49,477 nt of DNA, taken from assembly GCF_004359575.1 (NCBI RefSeq), contig NZ_SCWF01000015.1:1-49477 (forward strand), in the 5' to 3' direction. A program made the translations under genes and the position numbers. This DNA comes from Macrococcus bovicus (GTDB lineage: Bacteria; Bacillota; Bacilli; Staphylococcales; Staphylococcaceae). Below, in pieces: positions 17,122-25,304 of the stretch (position 1 is its first letter; each line of letters begins with the position of its first letter). The notes under the pieces are model-generated. The model ran no database searches, was not told the DNA's origin, and saw only the letters and a list, made by a program, of their open reading frames with translations.

Positions 17122-17473
17122 CCTGTCCCTCCTTTTTAATAAATGTGTCGTGCGTCCATCTATCGAGCGCACTTTCAGTGATTTGTTTAAGCACTTTCTT
17201 TTCGAGCTTCTGCATCTCTTTCTGCTCTTCCGTCGTGTCGATGTCATGACGTTTCTTCTCAATATCACGCGCAAACGGACGAAGTGATTTACCGTTGTTG
17301 TACTGACCAATCATCACAGCAAGGTGCAGATTCTCCTCCCTTTTATCGAGTGAGCGATGTAGATAGCCTTTGACCATGTTCGCCCACTCGTTAGGGGTTA
17401 ATGTGTAGAGATAGTGTAAATCGATGATGTTAAAATATCTGACCGCATGTTGTTCGAGTTCGTTATAATCTAT
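17114..17473 (-). CDS. Tail assembly chaperone, downstream (-1 frame) part
   Basis: This frame is -1 relative to the upstream chaperone gene and is open well before its first ATG (17377). From the upstream stop it reads IDYNELEQHAVRYF, then an LHYLYTLTPNEWANM stretch, then the basic, helical C-terminus to KKEGQGE. The LTPNEW block before the ATG resembles gpT-type extensions of tail chaperones, so the true product is probably a frameshift fusion to the 168-residue protein rather than an independent 87-residue one. The stop overlaps the tape-measure start. No good ribosome site precedes ATG 17377. Confidence 0.65.
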   Translation of the reverse strand: MDYNELEQHAVRYFNIIDLHYLYTLTPNEWANMVKGYLHRSLDKREENLHLAVMIGQYNNGKSLRPFARDIEKKRHDIDTTEEQKEMQKLEKKVLKQITESALDRWTHDTFIKKEGQGE

Positions 17474-17976
17474 AAACTCGCTACGCGATTGCGTAACTCT
17501 TTGACCATTTGAAGATGCCCTTCCAATTCCTCTTTCTTCACTGGATCTTTCTCCTTGTTGACTCCTAGCTGCATCATGTAGTCCTGATTCTCCACCTTGT
17601 CTTTGTAGAATCCCTGAGTAAAAACTTCGAGCGCACCTGCAAACAATGGTGCTGTTCCTACTTCGTCAGCAATACGTTGGATTTCCGCAGTGATTTCATC
17701 TTCCGATACGTCAATCGATGGATGATTAGCTGCTGCACAGTCCCAGAACTTGATAAGCCCTAAGTCGTTGTACATTGTCAAGTCGTTAAAGATAGCTGAT
17801 ACGCCGTCAATTTCATTGCCCTCTTTGTCAGTTGTCGCATATTTCTTGTCTGCTTTACGCGTGAAAAAGAATGAGCCTTTCCCTTTGATGACCTTACCGG
17901 GATTGACTACTACTTTTTCGCCTGCTTCGTTCATTTCCACTACTTTACCAATCGTTAATTCTGTGATTTTAGTCAT
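17470..17976 (-). CDS. Tail assembly chaperone (gpG-like)
   Basis: A 168-residue protein lying between the major tail protein and the tape measure, the universal place of the tail chaperone. It has a beta-rich N-terminal domain (TIGKVVEMNEAGEKVVV...GSFFFTRKADKKYA) and a helical C-terminus. Such proteins coat the tape measure during tube polymerisation; a minority of ribosomes shift to the -1 frame to make the longer form. AGGAAA precedes ATG 17976. Confidence 0.8.
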   Translation of the reverse strand: MTKITELTIGKVVEMNEAGEKVVVNPGKVIKGKGSFFFTRKADKKYATTDKEGNEIDGVSAIFNDLTMYNDLGLIKFWDCAAANHPSIDVSEDEITAEIQRIADEVGTAPLFAGALEVFTQGFYKDKVENQDYMMQLGVNKEKDPVKKEELEGHLQMVKELRNRVASL

Positions 17977-18007
17977 TTATTTTTCCTCTTTTCAGTTAGT
18001 TTTTTTA

Positions 18008-18050
18008 TTTGGCCAAATAAAAAAGAGGAGCATTACGCTCCTCGATTAAG
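18008..18050 (-). terminator. Possible attenuator after the major tail gene
   Basis: On the minus strand CGAGGAGCGTAATGCTCCTC followed by TTTTTTATTT, right after the tail-tube stop. It is a good intrinsic-terminator shape between co-directional late genes, and could lower expression of tape-measure and tip genes relative to the tail tube. Confidence 0.75.
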
Positions 18051-18575
18051 TTATGCTCCAGCGTTAGTACGATTTTCAAGAGAACCTGTGTACTCACCAG
18101 GCTTCTCGAATGCTACACGTACTGCTTCAGATGGATTAAGGATTTCTGGTGGTAACTTATCGAACGGACCTTCAGCAGAGTTCAGCTTCACTTTAAGTGA
18201 TACTTCACGCGTGCCTTCTTCGTCGTCCCAGCCGTCTTCTAATTCTTCTGCAACAGCGTAGAAGAAAGTAGATTTGTGGTGTTTACCATCGTCCATCAAT
18301 GCCTTCTCAACAATCCACACACGTAATTGTTCTTTCTTCTGAATTGCATCTTTAAAGGCTTTTTGCCCTTTGTCAGAAGTAACCTGGTTCATCGTAAACC
18401 CTACTTCTTCTTCTGTTACGCCGTAATCAAAGTCTTTCAGACCAGATCGGACTGATTCACGTACTTCGTTTGAAATTTTATGTGAACCTTCGGTAAAGTC
18501 GCCGACTGCCCACGCTGCGGATGCTAAAGGTTGGCTGACCGGCAGCACCATTACTACTAAATCACTTGCGTTCAT
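18051..18575 (-). CDS. Major tail (tube) protein
   Basis: A 174-residue protein of the TP901-1 major-tail type: SDLVVMVLPVSQPLASAAWAVGDFTEGSHKISNEV at the start (residue 4 onward) and a beta-strand-rich body with a final FEKPGEYTGSLENRTNAGA. It polymerises into the tail tube. The position after the tail terminator gene and before the chaperones agrees. A strong AAAGGAG ribosome site precedes ATG 18575, and a terminator-like hairpin follows, both in line with a highly expressed structural gene. Confidence 0.88.
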   Translation of the reverse strand: MNASDLVVMVLPVSQPLASAAWAVGDFTEGSHKISNEVRESVRSGLKDFDYGVTEEEVGFTMNQVTSDKGQKAFKDAIQKKEQLRVWIVEKALMDDGKHHKSTFFYAVAEELEDGWDDEEGTREVSLKVKLNSAEGPFDKLPPEILNPSEAVRVAFEKPGEYTGSLENRTNAGA

Positions 18576-18590
18576 CTATTTCTCTCCTTT

Positions 18591-19031
18591 TTAATATCTG
18601 ACGTTATGCCAGACTTCGTATTTTATTCGTAAGATGCCGTGTTGCGTTACCAAGTCAACGTCTGTGATGGTCTCCTGTAAATCGAGACTGGCACGCTTGA
18701 CCTCGTAATGCTCCATCGGCAGTTGTTCGATCTGTTGCATATAAAAACGAAGCCACCGCATGAACTGGCGTGTCTGGTCGACTACCTGTTCAGGATGTGC
18801 TTCGTCCTTGTGGTAAATATGTGCTGTGACTGCAATCACTTCTTTATTCGTCGTGCTTGTGGGGTATTCTAGTACGTTTGTATTATCGATGACGATATAC
18901 GTGTTACCTGTAATATCCACTTGCGCTTTGTCAAAAATATTGCCGTCAACCAAAGACATCAGCGGACTTGCATATAAATGCTCCATGATGGCTCTGATTA
19001 ACGGCTGCTCAGCACTTAGCCAGTCCGCCAT
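18591..19031 (-). CDS. Tail terminator protein (gp17-like)
   Basis: A 146-residue protein (MADWLSAEQPLIRAIMEHLYASPLMSLVDGNIFD...), similar in size and pattern to SPP1 gp17/lambda gpU-type proteins that cap the tail and join it to the head. It follows the gp10-like gene and precedes the tail tube, the conserved place. Confidence 0.7.
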   Translation of the reverse strand: MADWLSAEQPLIRAIMEHLYASPLMSLVDGNIFDKAQVDITGNTYIVIDNTNVLEYPTSTTNKEVIAVTAHIYHKDEAHPEQVVDQTRQFMRWLRFYMQQIEQLPMEHYEVKRASLDLQETITDVDLVTQHGILRIKYEVWHNVRY

Positions 19032-19042
19032 GTCATCACTTC

Positions 19043-19429
19043 CTAACTAAAGTATTTGTTGAAGTATCGCTCGCCTGCGTCAAGTGCAGGGAACCAGAAA
19101 GGCTGTGCAGGGCTACCGTAAGTAGTGACCCATTCGCCGTCAGCGTTTTTGTAAGTCCACGGTATCTTTTTAGCTTTTGAGCCTTGTGTGGCAAATATGC
19201 CAGTCCCAAACTCAACATAGATCGCATACTCTGCACCGACCGATATAATGCCGGTCATTCCGCCATTCTCAAACTTAAAGTCTATGGATTCACGCAGGAA
19301 CCCCATATCAACTGGCGCAAGTGAGACAGCTGTATTGTAGATAGCCATTGTCGTGCCTGCTATGCCTTTCTTTGCCCATTGCTCCATTTCATCAGCATAA
19401 TCATCAAGTGCTACAACCAACTTCTTCAT
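19043..19429 (-). CDS. HK97-gp10-like head-tail/tail completion protein
   Basis: A 128-residue protein with the gp10 family signature: a helical N-terminus with MEQWAKKGIAG, then YNTAVSLAPVDMGFLRESIDF, then GAEYAIYVEFGTGIFA, and a Pro/Trp-rich end (AQPFWFPALD). The family is needed for head-tail joining or tail completion. Its start overlaps the previous stop by four bases (ATGA). Confidence 0.85.
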   Translation of the reverse strand: MKKLVVALDDYADEMEQWAKKGIAGTTMAIYNTAVSLAPVDMGFLRESIDFKFENGGMTGIISVGAEYAIYVEFGTGIFATQGSKAKKIPWTYKNADGEWVTTYGSPAQPFWFPALDAGERYFNKYFS

Positions 19430-19752
19430 AGCTGATTCAGCGGCAGACGCATGACTTGATTCTGACCACCTTGATTCTCAGGCTTGCCTGTTACTTCGTA
19501 ACGCTCACCCTCAAATAAGATGATGTCTGTCTTGCGTATGTCTGCTGCTCCGTATGGATAGTATAGAAAGCGTGTCAGCTTGATGTTACGCTGATGGTAC
19601 TGTACAGCCTCAGATGTTGCCGGCGTGTCCATAAACGCTTGAAGAGACGTCAGAGAGACGTTTGTCGTTGTAACGGGCGGATACTTCGTTGTGTCCGTTG
19701 TCTTCGTGGTACGCTCAATCTGTACATTGTGGACATAAAAGCTCTCAAACAT
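19426..19752 (-). CDS. Head-tail connector / head closure protein
   Basis: The ATG at 19752 is preferred: GAGGTG is six bases upstream and it overlaps the preceding stop (TGATG). That gives 108 residues, short and beta-rich (FESFYVHNVQIERTTKTTD...FLYYPYGAADIRKTDIILFEGERYEVTG), as in SPP1 gp16-type stopper proteins with a 'DxxxxxGxxYxV' pattern. The position between the adaptor and gp10-like genes fits. Confidence 0.75.
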   Translation of the reverse strand: MFESFYVHNVQIERTTKTTDTTKYPPVTTTNVSLTSLQAFMDTPATSEAVQYHQRNIKLTRFLYYPYGAADIRKTDIILFEGERYEVTGKPENQGGQNQVMRLPLNQL

Positions 19753-20051
19753 CAGCGCCACCTCAACTTTCTGAACGGCGCGAGATGGTTATAAAGCGCA
19801 GCAGGTAAGTTAGTATCAAATGAGATACTTACGCTGCCCATGCTCTTGCTCGTCACACCCGTTGTCTCGCAGTGCTTGATAGAATCAGCGATGAATTTCT
19901 TCACGCCCATCGGCTCGCTACCATCAAGAAAAGTATTGTTGCAGTGTTCCTGAGCGATACCCTTGTACAACTCAATCAAGATAGCCAGTTCAGTATCATC
20001 ATACTTATCAGCTGGCCACTGATTGATGGTTCTCACTTCAAGTGCGTTCAT
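19752..20051 (-). CDS. Head-tail adaptor (gp15/gp6-like)
   Basis: A 99-residue, mostly helical protein starting NALEVRTINQWPADKYDDTELAILIELYKGIAQEHCN, the pattern of phage DNA-packaging/head-tail connector proteins of the gp6/gp15 class that dock under the portal. It ends at LRKLRWR-like basic residues. It is coupled to the next gene by a one-base overlap. Confidence 0.75.
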   Translation of the reverse strand: MNALEVRTINQWPADKYDDTELAILIELYKGIAQEHCNNTFLDGSEPMGVKKFIADSIKHCETTGVTSKSMGSVSISFDTNLPAALYNHLAPFRKLRWR

Positions 20052-20059
20052 TTAACCAC

Positions 20060-20389
20060 CTACTTTTCTAAGAGGGCGATTAAGTCCTCACGATTAAGTT
20101 TAGAGTAGCCTTCAAGCTCACGCTCTTTAGCCAGCTCTTTGAGTTCAGTGACAGTTAAATCCGCGTATGGATCAGTTACTTCTTCTGTCTCTTCCGCAGA
20201 TTCATTGATATTAATCAACTTTTGTCCACGCTTATTGTGTTTAGATGCCAACTCATGCATACGTTCGTCTGTTACTTCATAACCGACTTCAGCATGAGGG
20301 AACGTGTCCCTCATATTATAAGCACGGTCATTGTCTTGCAGGTCCTCCCAGTAAGTGAGGACCGTTCCAGTTAGTTTTGTCTTAGCCAT
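20060..20389 (-). CDS. Head-region protein with C-terminal Rho-N/SAP-like helix motif
   Basis: Taken from ATG 20389 (AAGGAG 11 bases upstream; GTG 20401 sits on the ribosome site). It has 109 residues: a beta-like N-terminus (TKLTGTVLTYWEDL), an acidic linker (ESAEETEEVTD), and a final helix-extended-helix (DLTVTELKELAKERELEGYSKLNREDLIALL) like Rho-N/HeH/SAP motifs. Proteins of this make-up are common just after the capsid gene. Their role is not established; a capsid accessory is possible. Confidence 0.7.
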   Translation of the reverse strand: MAKTKLTGTVLTYWEDLQDNDRAYNMRDTFPHAEVGYEVTDERMHELASKHNKRGQKLININESAEETEEVTDPYADLTVTELKELAKERELEGYSKLNREDLIALLEK

Positions 20390-20413
20390 AAGCTCGTTCA
20401 CTCCTTTTTTGTA

Positions 20414-21349
20414 TTATGCGCCGGCTGAAAGTGCCACTTTAACAATACCGTCAAGACGTTCTGGGTACATTAACACGCCAGATACAGCCAACGTTTGTTG
20501 TGTCAGTGTTTCGTGGCTGACAAAGTGCGTCATACCGATGAAACCAGTGTCATCAGATGTTAATGCGAATGTCTGTGCTAAGTCAGATGAATCAGCAGAG
20601 ATATAAGCAACAACTAAGTTTTCAGCAGCTGTAGCGTAGATTGAACCTTTAGTTACTTGTGTAGATGAAAATACAACTGTACCAGTTACGTCTGTGTAGT
20701 AGTTTAAACCGAAAGTTGTTTCCAGTGATAACTGTTTGTCAGCAATCGCCTGTGCAATATCCATTGGATGAACGAACACGATAGGACGTACAGTGTCGTC
20801 TTCGAAGATAGTCTGTAGTGATCCCCATACAGTTGCAAGTGCAGCCTGTAAGCCGTTAGCAGCGTTTAAGCTAGTTTGAGCAGAGCCAGATTGTACAAGC
20901 GTGAACATGTCTTTACGGATATTTTTCTGGATTTCTTTCAGCAACGCATCGTCAGTCAATTCAACTGCTTTGTCTTTACCGTAACGTTGGATTGCTTCGC
21001 CTGAAGTTGCTTTACGGTATTTTTTAAGCGTCAATTCTTTAGTCGATTCAACAGCTGGTGTGACGTAAGACAGTGGAATCAGGTCGCCTTCTGGCACGTT
21101 GCCATCAGCAAGTGTTACTGTCGGTTTACCGTAGAACTTGATGGTTACACCTTCCGCTACTGGCATTAAACGTGAGATGCCTAAAGCGTTCTGGAAGTCT
21201 TTTAAAGACTGTTCGAATCGGTAAACATGGTCGATTGACTTTTCCGGGTAGTTATCCAGAGTCGATACCGTTTGTAGATTCGCTTCTGGATAAGATGGTG
21301 TAGCGAAAAACTGGATGTTCAACTTAAGTTTTTCTGTTAATTTTTGCAT
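20414..21349 (-). CDS. Major capsid protein
   Basis: A 311-residue protein (MQKLTEKLKLNIQFFATPSYPEANLQTVSTLDNYPEKS...) of the SPP1 gp13-related/HK97-fold capsid type, located directly after the scaffold gene. Segments such as YGKPTVTLADGNVPEGDLIPLSYV and VRPIVFVHPMDIAQAI, and the closing SGVLMYPERLDGIVKVAL, match Firmicutes capsid proteins of this class. The order portal, minor head, scaffold, capsid is preserved. AAAGGAG lies upstream. Confidence 0.9.
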   Translation of the reverse strand: MQKLTEKLKLNIQFFATPSYPEANLQTVSTLDNYPEKSIDHVYRFEQSLKDFQNALGISRLMPVAEGVTIKFYGKPTVTLADGNVPEGDLIPLSYVTPAVESTKELTLKKYRKATSGEAIQRYGKDKAVELTDDALLKEIQKNIRKDMFTLVQSGSAQTSLNAANGLQAALATVWGSLQTIFEDDTVRPIVFVHPMDIAQAIADKQLSLETTFGLNYYTDVTGTVVFSSTQVTKGSIYATAAENLVVAYISADSSDLAQTFALTSDDTGFIGMTHFVSHETLTQQTLAVSGVLMYPERLDGIVKVALSAGA

Positions 21350-21365
21350 AGATGATTCTCCTTTT

Positions 21366-21947
21366 TTAGTTAAATAGATTCATGTTGCTTCTGATTGCTT
21401 CTTGTCGTTGTGCCGGGTCTTTAATCTCCATAATCTGTTGCTTCGTCATCGCTCCAGTAACTGCACCGTTAACCGGCGGATTGCCTGAGCGTCGTTGTTC
21501 TCCCTGGAATAAATACGGCTTAGATTCTTTGAGTGTGGTAATGGCGTCATCTAAACCTTTGACGGTACCATCCTCAGTGACTTCCAGCGCATCTGTTTTT
21601 AGGAACGCCAGGATGTCGTCTGGATCATTCGCTTCTTTAGCGACTGCCAGCTTGATTGCGTTATTCAGTTTTAATTTGTTCATCTCTGCAACGTGGTTCT
21701 CGTTCTGTTGTTTGTACTGCTCCAGTAAGTCAGCAGTCTGCTGTGCGTCGCCTTTCGCTGCTTCGAGTGCGGTGATTTGTTCGTCACGTTTAGCGATTTC
21801 TGCGTTAAGGTCCTGAATCTCTACGTTCTTATCATTCAGACGTGAACGTGGTACCATATCAGCTTTCAAGGCATCAACAGCGTCAATCACTGCGCTCTGC
21901 TCAACTTCACCATTTTTGTACTGATCGAGTAACTGCTTTAAATCCAT
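21366..21947 (-). CDS. Scaffolding protein (gp20/DUF4355-like)
   Basis: A 193-residue, highly helical acidic protein with a long coiled coil (about 35-105: ...NVEIQDLNAEIAKRDEQITALEAAKGD...) and a flexible C-terminus with EQRRSGNPPVNGAV. This is the form of Gram-positive phage scaffold proteins, which shape the procapsid and then leave. Position between minor-head and capsid genes confirms it. Confidence 0.88.
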   Translation of the reverse strand: MDLKQLLDQYKNGEVEQSAVIDAVDALKADMVPRSRLNDKNVEIQDLNAEIAKRDEQITALEAAKGDAQQTADLLEQYKQQNENHVAEMNKLKLNNAIKLAVAKEANDPDDILAFLKTDALEVTEDGTVKGLDDAITTLKESKPYLFQGEQRRSGNPPVNGAVTGAMTKQQIMEIKDPAQRQEAIRSNMNLFN

Positions 21948-22118
21948 GAATATCTCTCCTCTTTACGTGTTTAACGTGCAACGCCACGAAGATTTTTTGT
22001 AAAACAAATAAGCCTTTTAACGCCATGCTGAGGGCGAGATACAGTGAATCTAAAGATCATCTCCTTAAAAGACTGCACTAAAATAAGACAGTTTAAAGTC
22101 GTGTCTAGGACTAATTAA

Positions 22119-22514
22119 TTACTTACTGCCTACTAAGCCGAATAAGCGACCAATGTCTTTAAATGTATGACCATCATAAGCCGGTGCATGCTTGAGTTCT
22201 TCAACATCATACATATCCCAATATTCCATGTGATAGTGATATGTGTAAGTGCCTTCAGGTGTGTAAAGTCCGACGATAAACATATCATCATACATTGTGC
22301 CATCGTCATGTAACTTTGATTTGAAAGCATTTTCTTTATAAGTATTACAGATAACTGCAAACAGGATTGCTCTATCGTGGTAAAGTTGTCCGATAGTGTG
22401 ATAGCCGTCTGACAAGTTTTTAGTTGCGATTGCTCCATCTTCTTTGAGTTCGGCAATCTGTGCATTCAATAAGCGTTCTAACGGATTAGGTTCACTGTCA
22501 TAACTAAATTTCAT
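22119..22514 (-). CDS. Hypothetical protein between minor head and scaffold
   Basis: From ATG 22514 (GGAGG eight bases upstream; a longer frame to 22532 overlaps the neighbour) it encodes 131 residues, acidic, with Tyr/His-rich strands (GTYTYHYHMEYWDMYDVEELKHAPAYDG, in part). No family recognised. It may be a moron or an accessory head gene, as it interrupts the usual minor head-scaffold pair together with the 89-residue gene. Confidence 0.65.
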   Translation of the reverse strand: MKFSYDSEPNPLERLLNAQIAELKEDGAIATKNLSDGYHTIGQLYHDRAILFAVICNTYKENAFKSKLHDDGTMYDDMFIVGLYTPEGTYTYHYHMEYWDMYDVEELKHAPAYDGHTFKDIGRLFGLVGSK

Positions 22515-22516
22515 TG

Positions 22517-22786
22517 TTATCCCTCCACCCATTCTATTAATTCATCTACATTCGCTCTTACTGTTTCAAAGTTAATATCCACTTGGATGTGTGAGTTAAG
22601 ATATTGTTTATCTCCCATATCAAGATTACAGTAGCCTGTCATCACTTCTCCGGATTTTAATTTAGTGGCGATCATCACATTGTCAAACTCGTCGTTCTTT
22701 GCCCATTCAAGTAAGTCCTCAATATGTTCAATGAGTTGCTGTTTCGTGTTGTCCTGATCTGAAAAGAATTTAACTATCTTAGCCAT
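22517..22786 (-). CDS. Hypothetical protein between minor head and scaffold
   Basis: An 89-residue protein (MAKIVKFFSDQDNTKQQLIEHIEDLLEWAKNDEFDNVMIATKLKSGEVMTGY in outline) with a helix then strands. The layout resembles small Firmicutes phage proteins with a 'DNVMIAxKxKxGEVxxGYxN' strand pair, whose function I do not know. Its ATG overlaps the minor-head stop (ATGA-type coupling). Confidence 0.65.
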   Translation of the reverse strand: MAKIVKFFSDQDNTKQQLIEHIEDLLEWAKNDEFDNVMIATKLKSGEVMTGYCNLDMGDKQYLNSHIQVDINFETVRANVDELIEWVEG

Positions 22787-23721
22787 TAAGCCACTCGTCC
22801 TCCTTTAACCCACTTCTCATACTCGCTGTATGACATGAACGGTATAACCATCGGCTTGCCGTCTACATCTTTCGCCCGTCTCACTTCCGGCACTTGACCA
22901 TCTACTAAATACATCAGCACACATCTGCAGTTGATGTTTTCCTTAGCTGCATTCGCACCGACCAGTAGTTTAGGTCCAGGACCGACGCAGCCGTTAATCT
23001 TAAAGTTGTGGTCAATGTCCACTGCCTTGCCATCTAACTTGCGATGTGATGACCGTGTACGGCTGTCGAGTGTAGCGGTCCACATCTTCTCAATGTCTAC
23101 ACCGTTCGCCTTAACTTGCGCTGCACTGTCCAGCGAGGCCTGCATCATCGCTCTGCCACCCTCTGTACGTGCGACACGCTTCGACTGTTTAGCGGTCATG
23201 CCTAAGTTGTCACGTAATCGCTTGGCCATCTTGCCGAAGCCCTCGCCCGCCATGATTGACTGTGCGATGTCCACGCGGATACGATTTAACACCTGCATAC
23301 GCTGTTTAGCGAGTGTGGGTAATAACTTAATAAACTCAATCGGCTGCTCTAGTGCTTTTTGTATCTGTTCTAAATTAGGATACGTCTGCAAGATAATCTT
23401 CTGTGCCTGATATTCAAACAAAAACATATGCTGCATAAATGACTGTAAGTAGATATTTTGCTGTAATTTTTGAATAATACTAGCGATGGTTGAGTAATCA
23501 CCTGTCATCTGTTTAGCAATCAGATCGAGTTCTTTATTCAGCCGGTTATACTTATTAAACTCTGTCCATCCGACGTGTCCCTCATCATCTGTCGCTTTCT
23601 CGTAGAGTTGAGACAGCTCACTGATGATTTGCTCGAGACGTTCTGACCATACTTTCTCGATATTTGATTCAGCTTCGGCGATAAGTTTCTCGATGTTCTG
23701 CCTAATCTGTTCCTGGTTCAT
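22786..23721 (-). CDS. Minor head protein, Mu gpF / SPP1 gp7-like
   Basis: Taken from ATG 23721 (AGGTGG eight bases upstream), 311 residues. It has a helical N-terminus and the phage_Mu_F C-terminal signature: RTEGGRAMMQASLDSAAQ, then MWTATLDSRTRSSHRKLDGK, then NCRCVLMYLVDG. The family sits inside the head near the portal and assists DNA entry. It follows the portal in SPP1-like phages. Confidence 0.9.
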   Translation of the reverse strand: MNQEQIRQNIEKLIAEAESNIEKVWSERLEQIISELSQLYEKATDDEGHVGWTEFNKYNRLNKELDLIAKQMTGDYSTIASIIQKLQQNIYLQSFMQHMFLFEYQAQKIILQTYPNLEQIQKALEQPIEFIKLLPTLAKQRMQVLNRIRVDIAQSIMAGEGFGKMAKRLRDNLGMTAKQSKRVARTEGGRAMMQASLDSAAQVKANGVDIEKMWTATLDSRTRSSHRKLDGKAVDIDHNFKINGCVGPGPKLLVGANAAKENINCRCVLMYLVDGQVPEVRRAKDVDGKPMVIPFMSYSEYEKWVKGGRVA

Positions 23722-23938
23722 CTGATGCACCACCTAGCGTGACACTGATTTCACAGTTAAGTTTATCGAGTTTTTCTAAACTCACTAATATTGCTGCTAG
23801 ACCATCATTCCATCCTTGCTTGTATCCTTCAGAACCTTCTACTTTATGAAAGTGTTTTCCGCCTTCCATAAATTCTTCGATTGTTTTTTTAAGAATATTT
23901 ATCTTCATTTCATGCGTCACTTCAACATTACTTTTCAT
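23702..23938 (-). CDS. Small protein between portal and minor head genes
   Basis: From ATG 23938 (GGTGG eight bases upstream) it encodes 78 residues: MKSNVEVTHEMKINILKKTI..., with a central KQGWNDGLAAILVSLEKL. It overlaps the portal stop and the minor-head start. Function unknown. Confidence 0.6.
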   Translation of the reverse strand: MKSNVEVTHEMKINILKKTIEEFMEGGKHFHKVEGSEGYKQGWNDGLAAILVSLEKLDKLNCEISVTLGGASDEPGTD

Positions 23939-25292
23939 CTTCTTCACCACCAATCGTTATATCGGGTAGTTGCTTGTTAAATGCAATCTCCTGCTCGTCT
24001 AAGCGCTCACGTTCACCCTGCGGATCATCAACAAATGGATGATTCCCGATAAGAGTATCATCACTGATAATACCTTTAGACATTACGACAATCTGCGCAT
24101 CCTCCATATCGTTCTTAAGTCGGTTATATTGGAACGTCATCTCAACGTCTTTCGGGTCTGCTTGAATACCTGCATCGTCAAATACAAACCATAGAAGCTC
24201 CTTAATCGCTACGCGTGTCTTACGCTCGAGCTGTTTCGCTTTGATGTCTAAGCCGCTGTAAAGTATCTTGAGCGCTACGCCTGATGGACTGTTCCCAAAC
24301 TTATCAGACTGGAAGTCAACGCCACGGCCGAAGTCGATAATCATTTCACGCAGCATCTTTAGATACCGTTCTGTCTCTTCAATCGGAATCTTGACTGTGA
24401 TTGTGTCAATCTCTCCATCTTTATATAGGTTGATTGCTTTGTAGTGTCTCAGATTACGAACAAATTCGCCTAAATCTTGACCGTTATAACCTTTTAAAGC
24501 AAAGATTAAATCTGTTGATTCATCGAAAGTGTTCTGGATGTCCGACAACCGATTGTTAAACGCATCGATCAGCGACTTATACTTCCATAGGTCGCCTTTC
24601 TCCTTTGAGTTATTGCGGAACGGTACGAACGGAATACGTCCCCAGCTGTCGCCATTGTAGTGCGTCTTGATTGCCTCGCCCCAAAAATAATCAGCTACAT
24701 ACTCGCCGTCACTTAACATATAGTAATAAACATGCTCTGCAGTCCATATCTCTGCTCTGCTCACCTGGTTAAGCACATAATGTCTAATCAACATCGTCAG
24801 CTGTCCGTACTCGTCATAGACAGGCACAACTTGCTCCGCCGGAATCTGCTTAAACTTTAAGTTCCCGTCTGCGTCATAGTAGACGTGCATCCACTCAATG
24901 CCTTTATTAGATGCTGCAGTGAGTACGTCAATGATAAGGTCATCAAAGCTGTCATCGAATCGCTCGCCTATTTTATCCAGGATAGCATCCTCGGCTTTGA
25001 AGTTAATCGGCTCGGCCAGTAAGTAACCTACTTTCTGGTCTACCTGGTTTGGATGAAAGTTAGCGACCAGTAAGTTATGTGGCTTCTTGTCATCCGTTCG
25101 ACCTTCTGCGTCCTCCGGCGGTTTGCGCAGTAGAATATCCGGCTGATCATCATAATACTTCTCGCCAATCATCTGCGCTGTCACAATCGGCTGATGCTCT
25201 GCAATCAGTCGCTTAATCATATCGCTGATAGTTTCTTCTTCCTGCTTCATTGTTTCAAATACTTCTTCATAATATAGTCGTACGTCGCTCAT
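23928..25292 (-). CDS. Portal protein, SPP1 gp6-like
   Basis: A 454-residue portal protein: ISDMIKRLIAEHQPIVTAQMIGEKYYDDQPDILLR, then HNLLVANFHPNQVDQKVGYLLAEPINF, then GRIPFVPFRNNSKEKGDLW, all standard blocks of the SPP1 gp6-like family. Twelve copies form the channel through which DNA is packaged and which nucleates procapsid assembly. It lies 12 bases after the large terminase. Confidence 0.95.
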   Translation of the reverse strand: MSDVRLYYEEVFETMKQEEETISDMIKRLIAEHQPIVTAQMIGEKYYDDQPDILLRKPPEDAEGRTDDKKPHNLLVANFHPNQVDQKVGYLLAEPINFKAEDAILDKIGERFDDSFDDLIIDVLTAASNKGIEWMHVYYDADGNLKFKQIPAEQVVPVYDEYGQLTMLIRHYVLNQVSRAEIWTAEHVYYYMLSDGEYVADYFWGEAIKTHYNGDSWGRIPFVPFRNNSKEKGDLWKYKSLIDAFNNRLSDIQNTFDESTDLIFALKGYNGQDLGEFVRNLRHYKAINLYKDGEIDTITVKIPIEETERYLKMLREMIIDFGRGVDFQSDKFGNSPSGVALKILYSGLDIKAKQLERKTRVAIKELLWFVFDDAGIQADPKDVEMTFQYNRLKNDMEDAQIVVMSKGIISDDTLIGNHPFVDDPQGERERLDEQEIAFNKQLPDITIGGEEDEK

Positions 25293-25304
25293 GGTCAGCC
25301 TCCT

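Noticed and set aside
21971-22060. 29-residue minus-strand frame (MIFRFTVSRPQHGVK...) between the scaffold and the 131-residue gene
   Set aside because: AAGGAG touches the ATG with no spacing, and the peptide looks random; treated as untranslated intergenic DNA of about 170 bp.
22931-23410. Plus-strand frame of 159 residues opposite the minor head gene
   Set aside because: Antisense shadow of the gpF-like gene.
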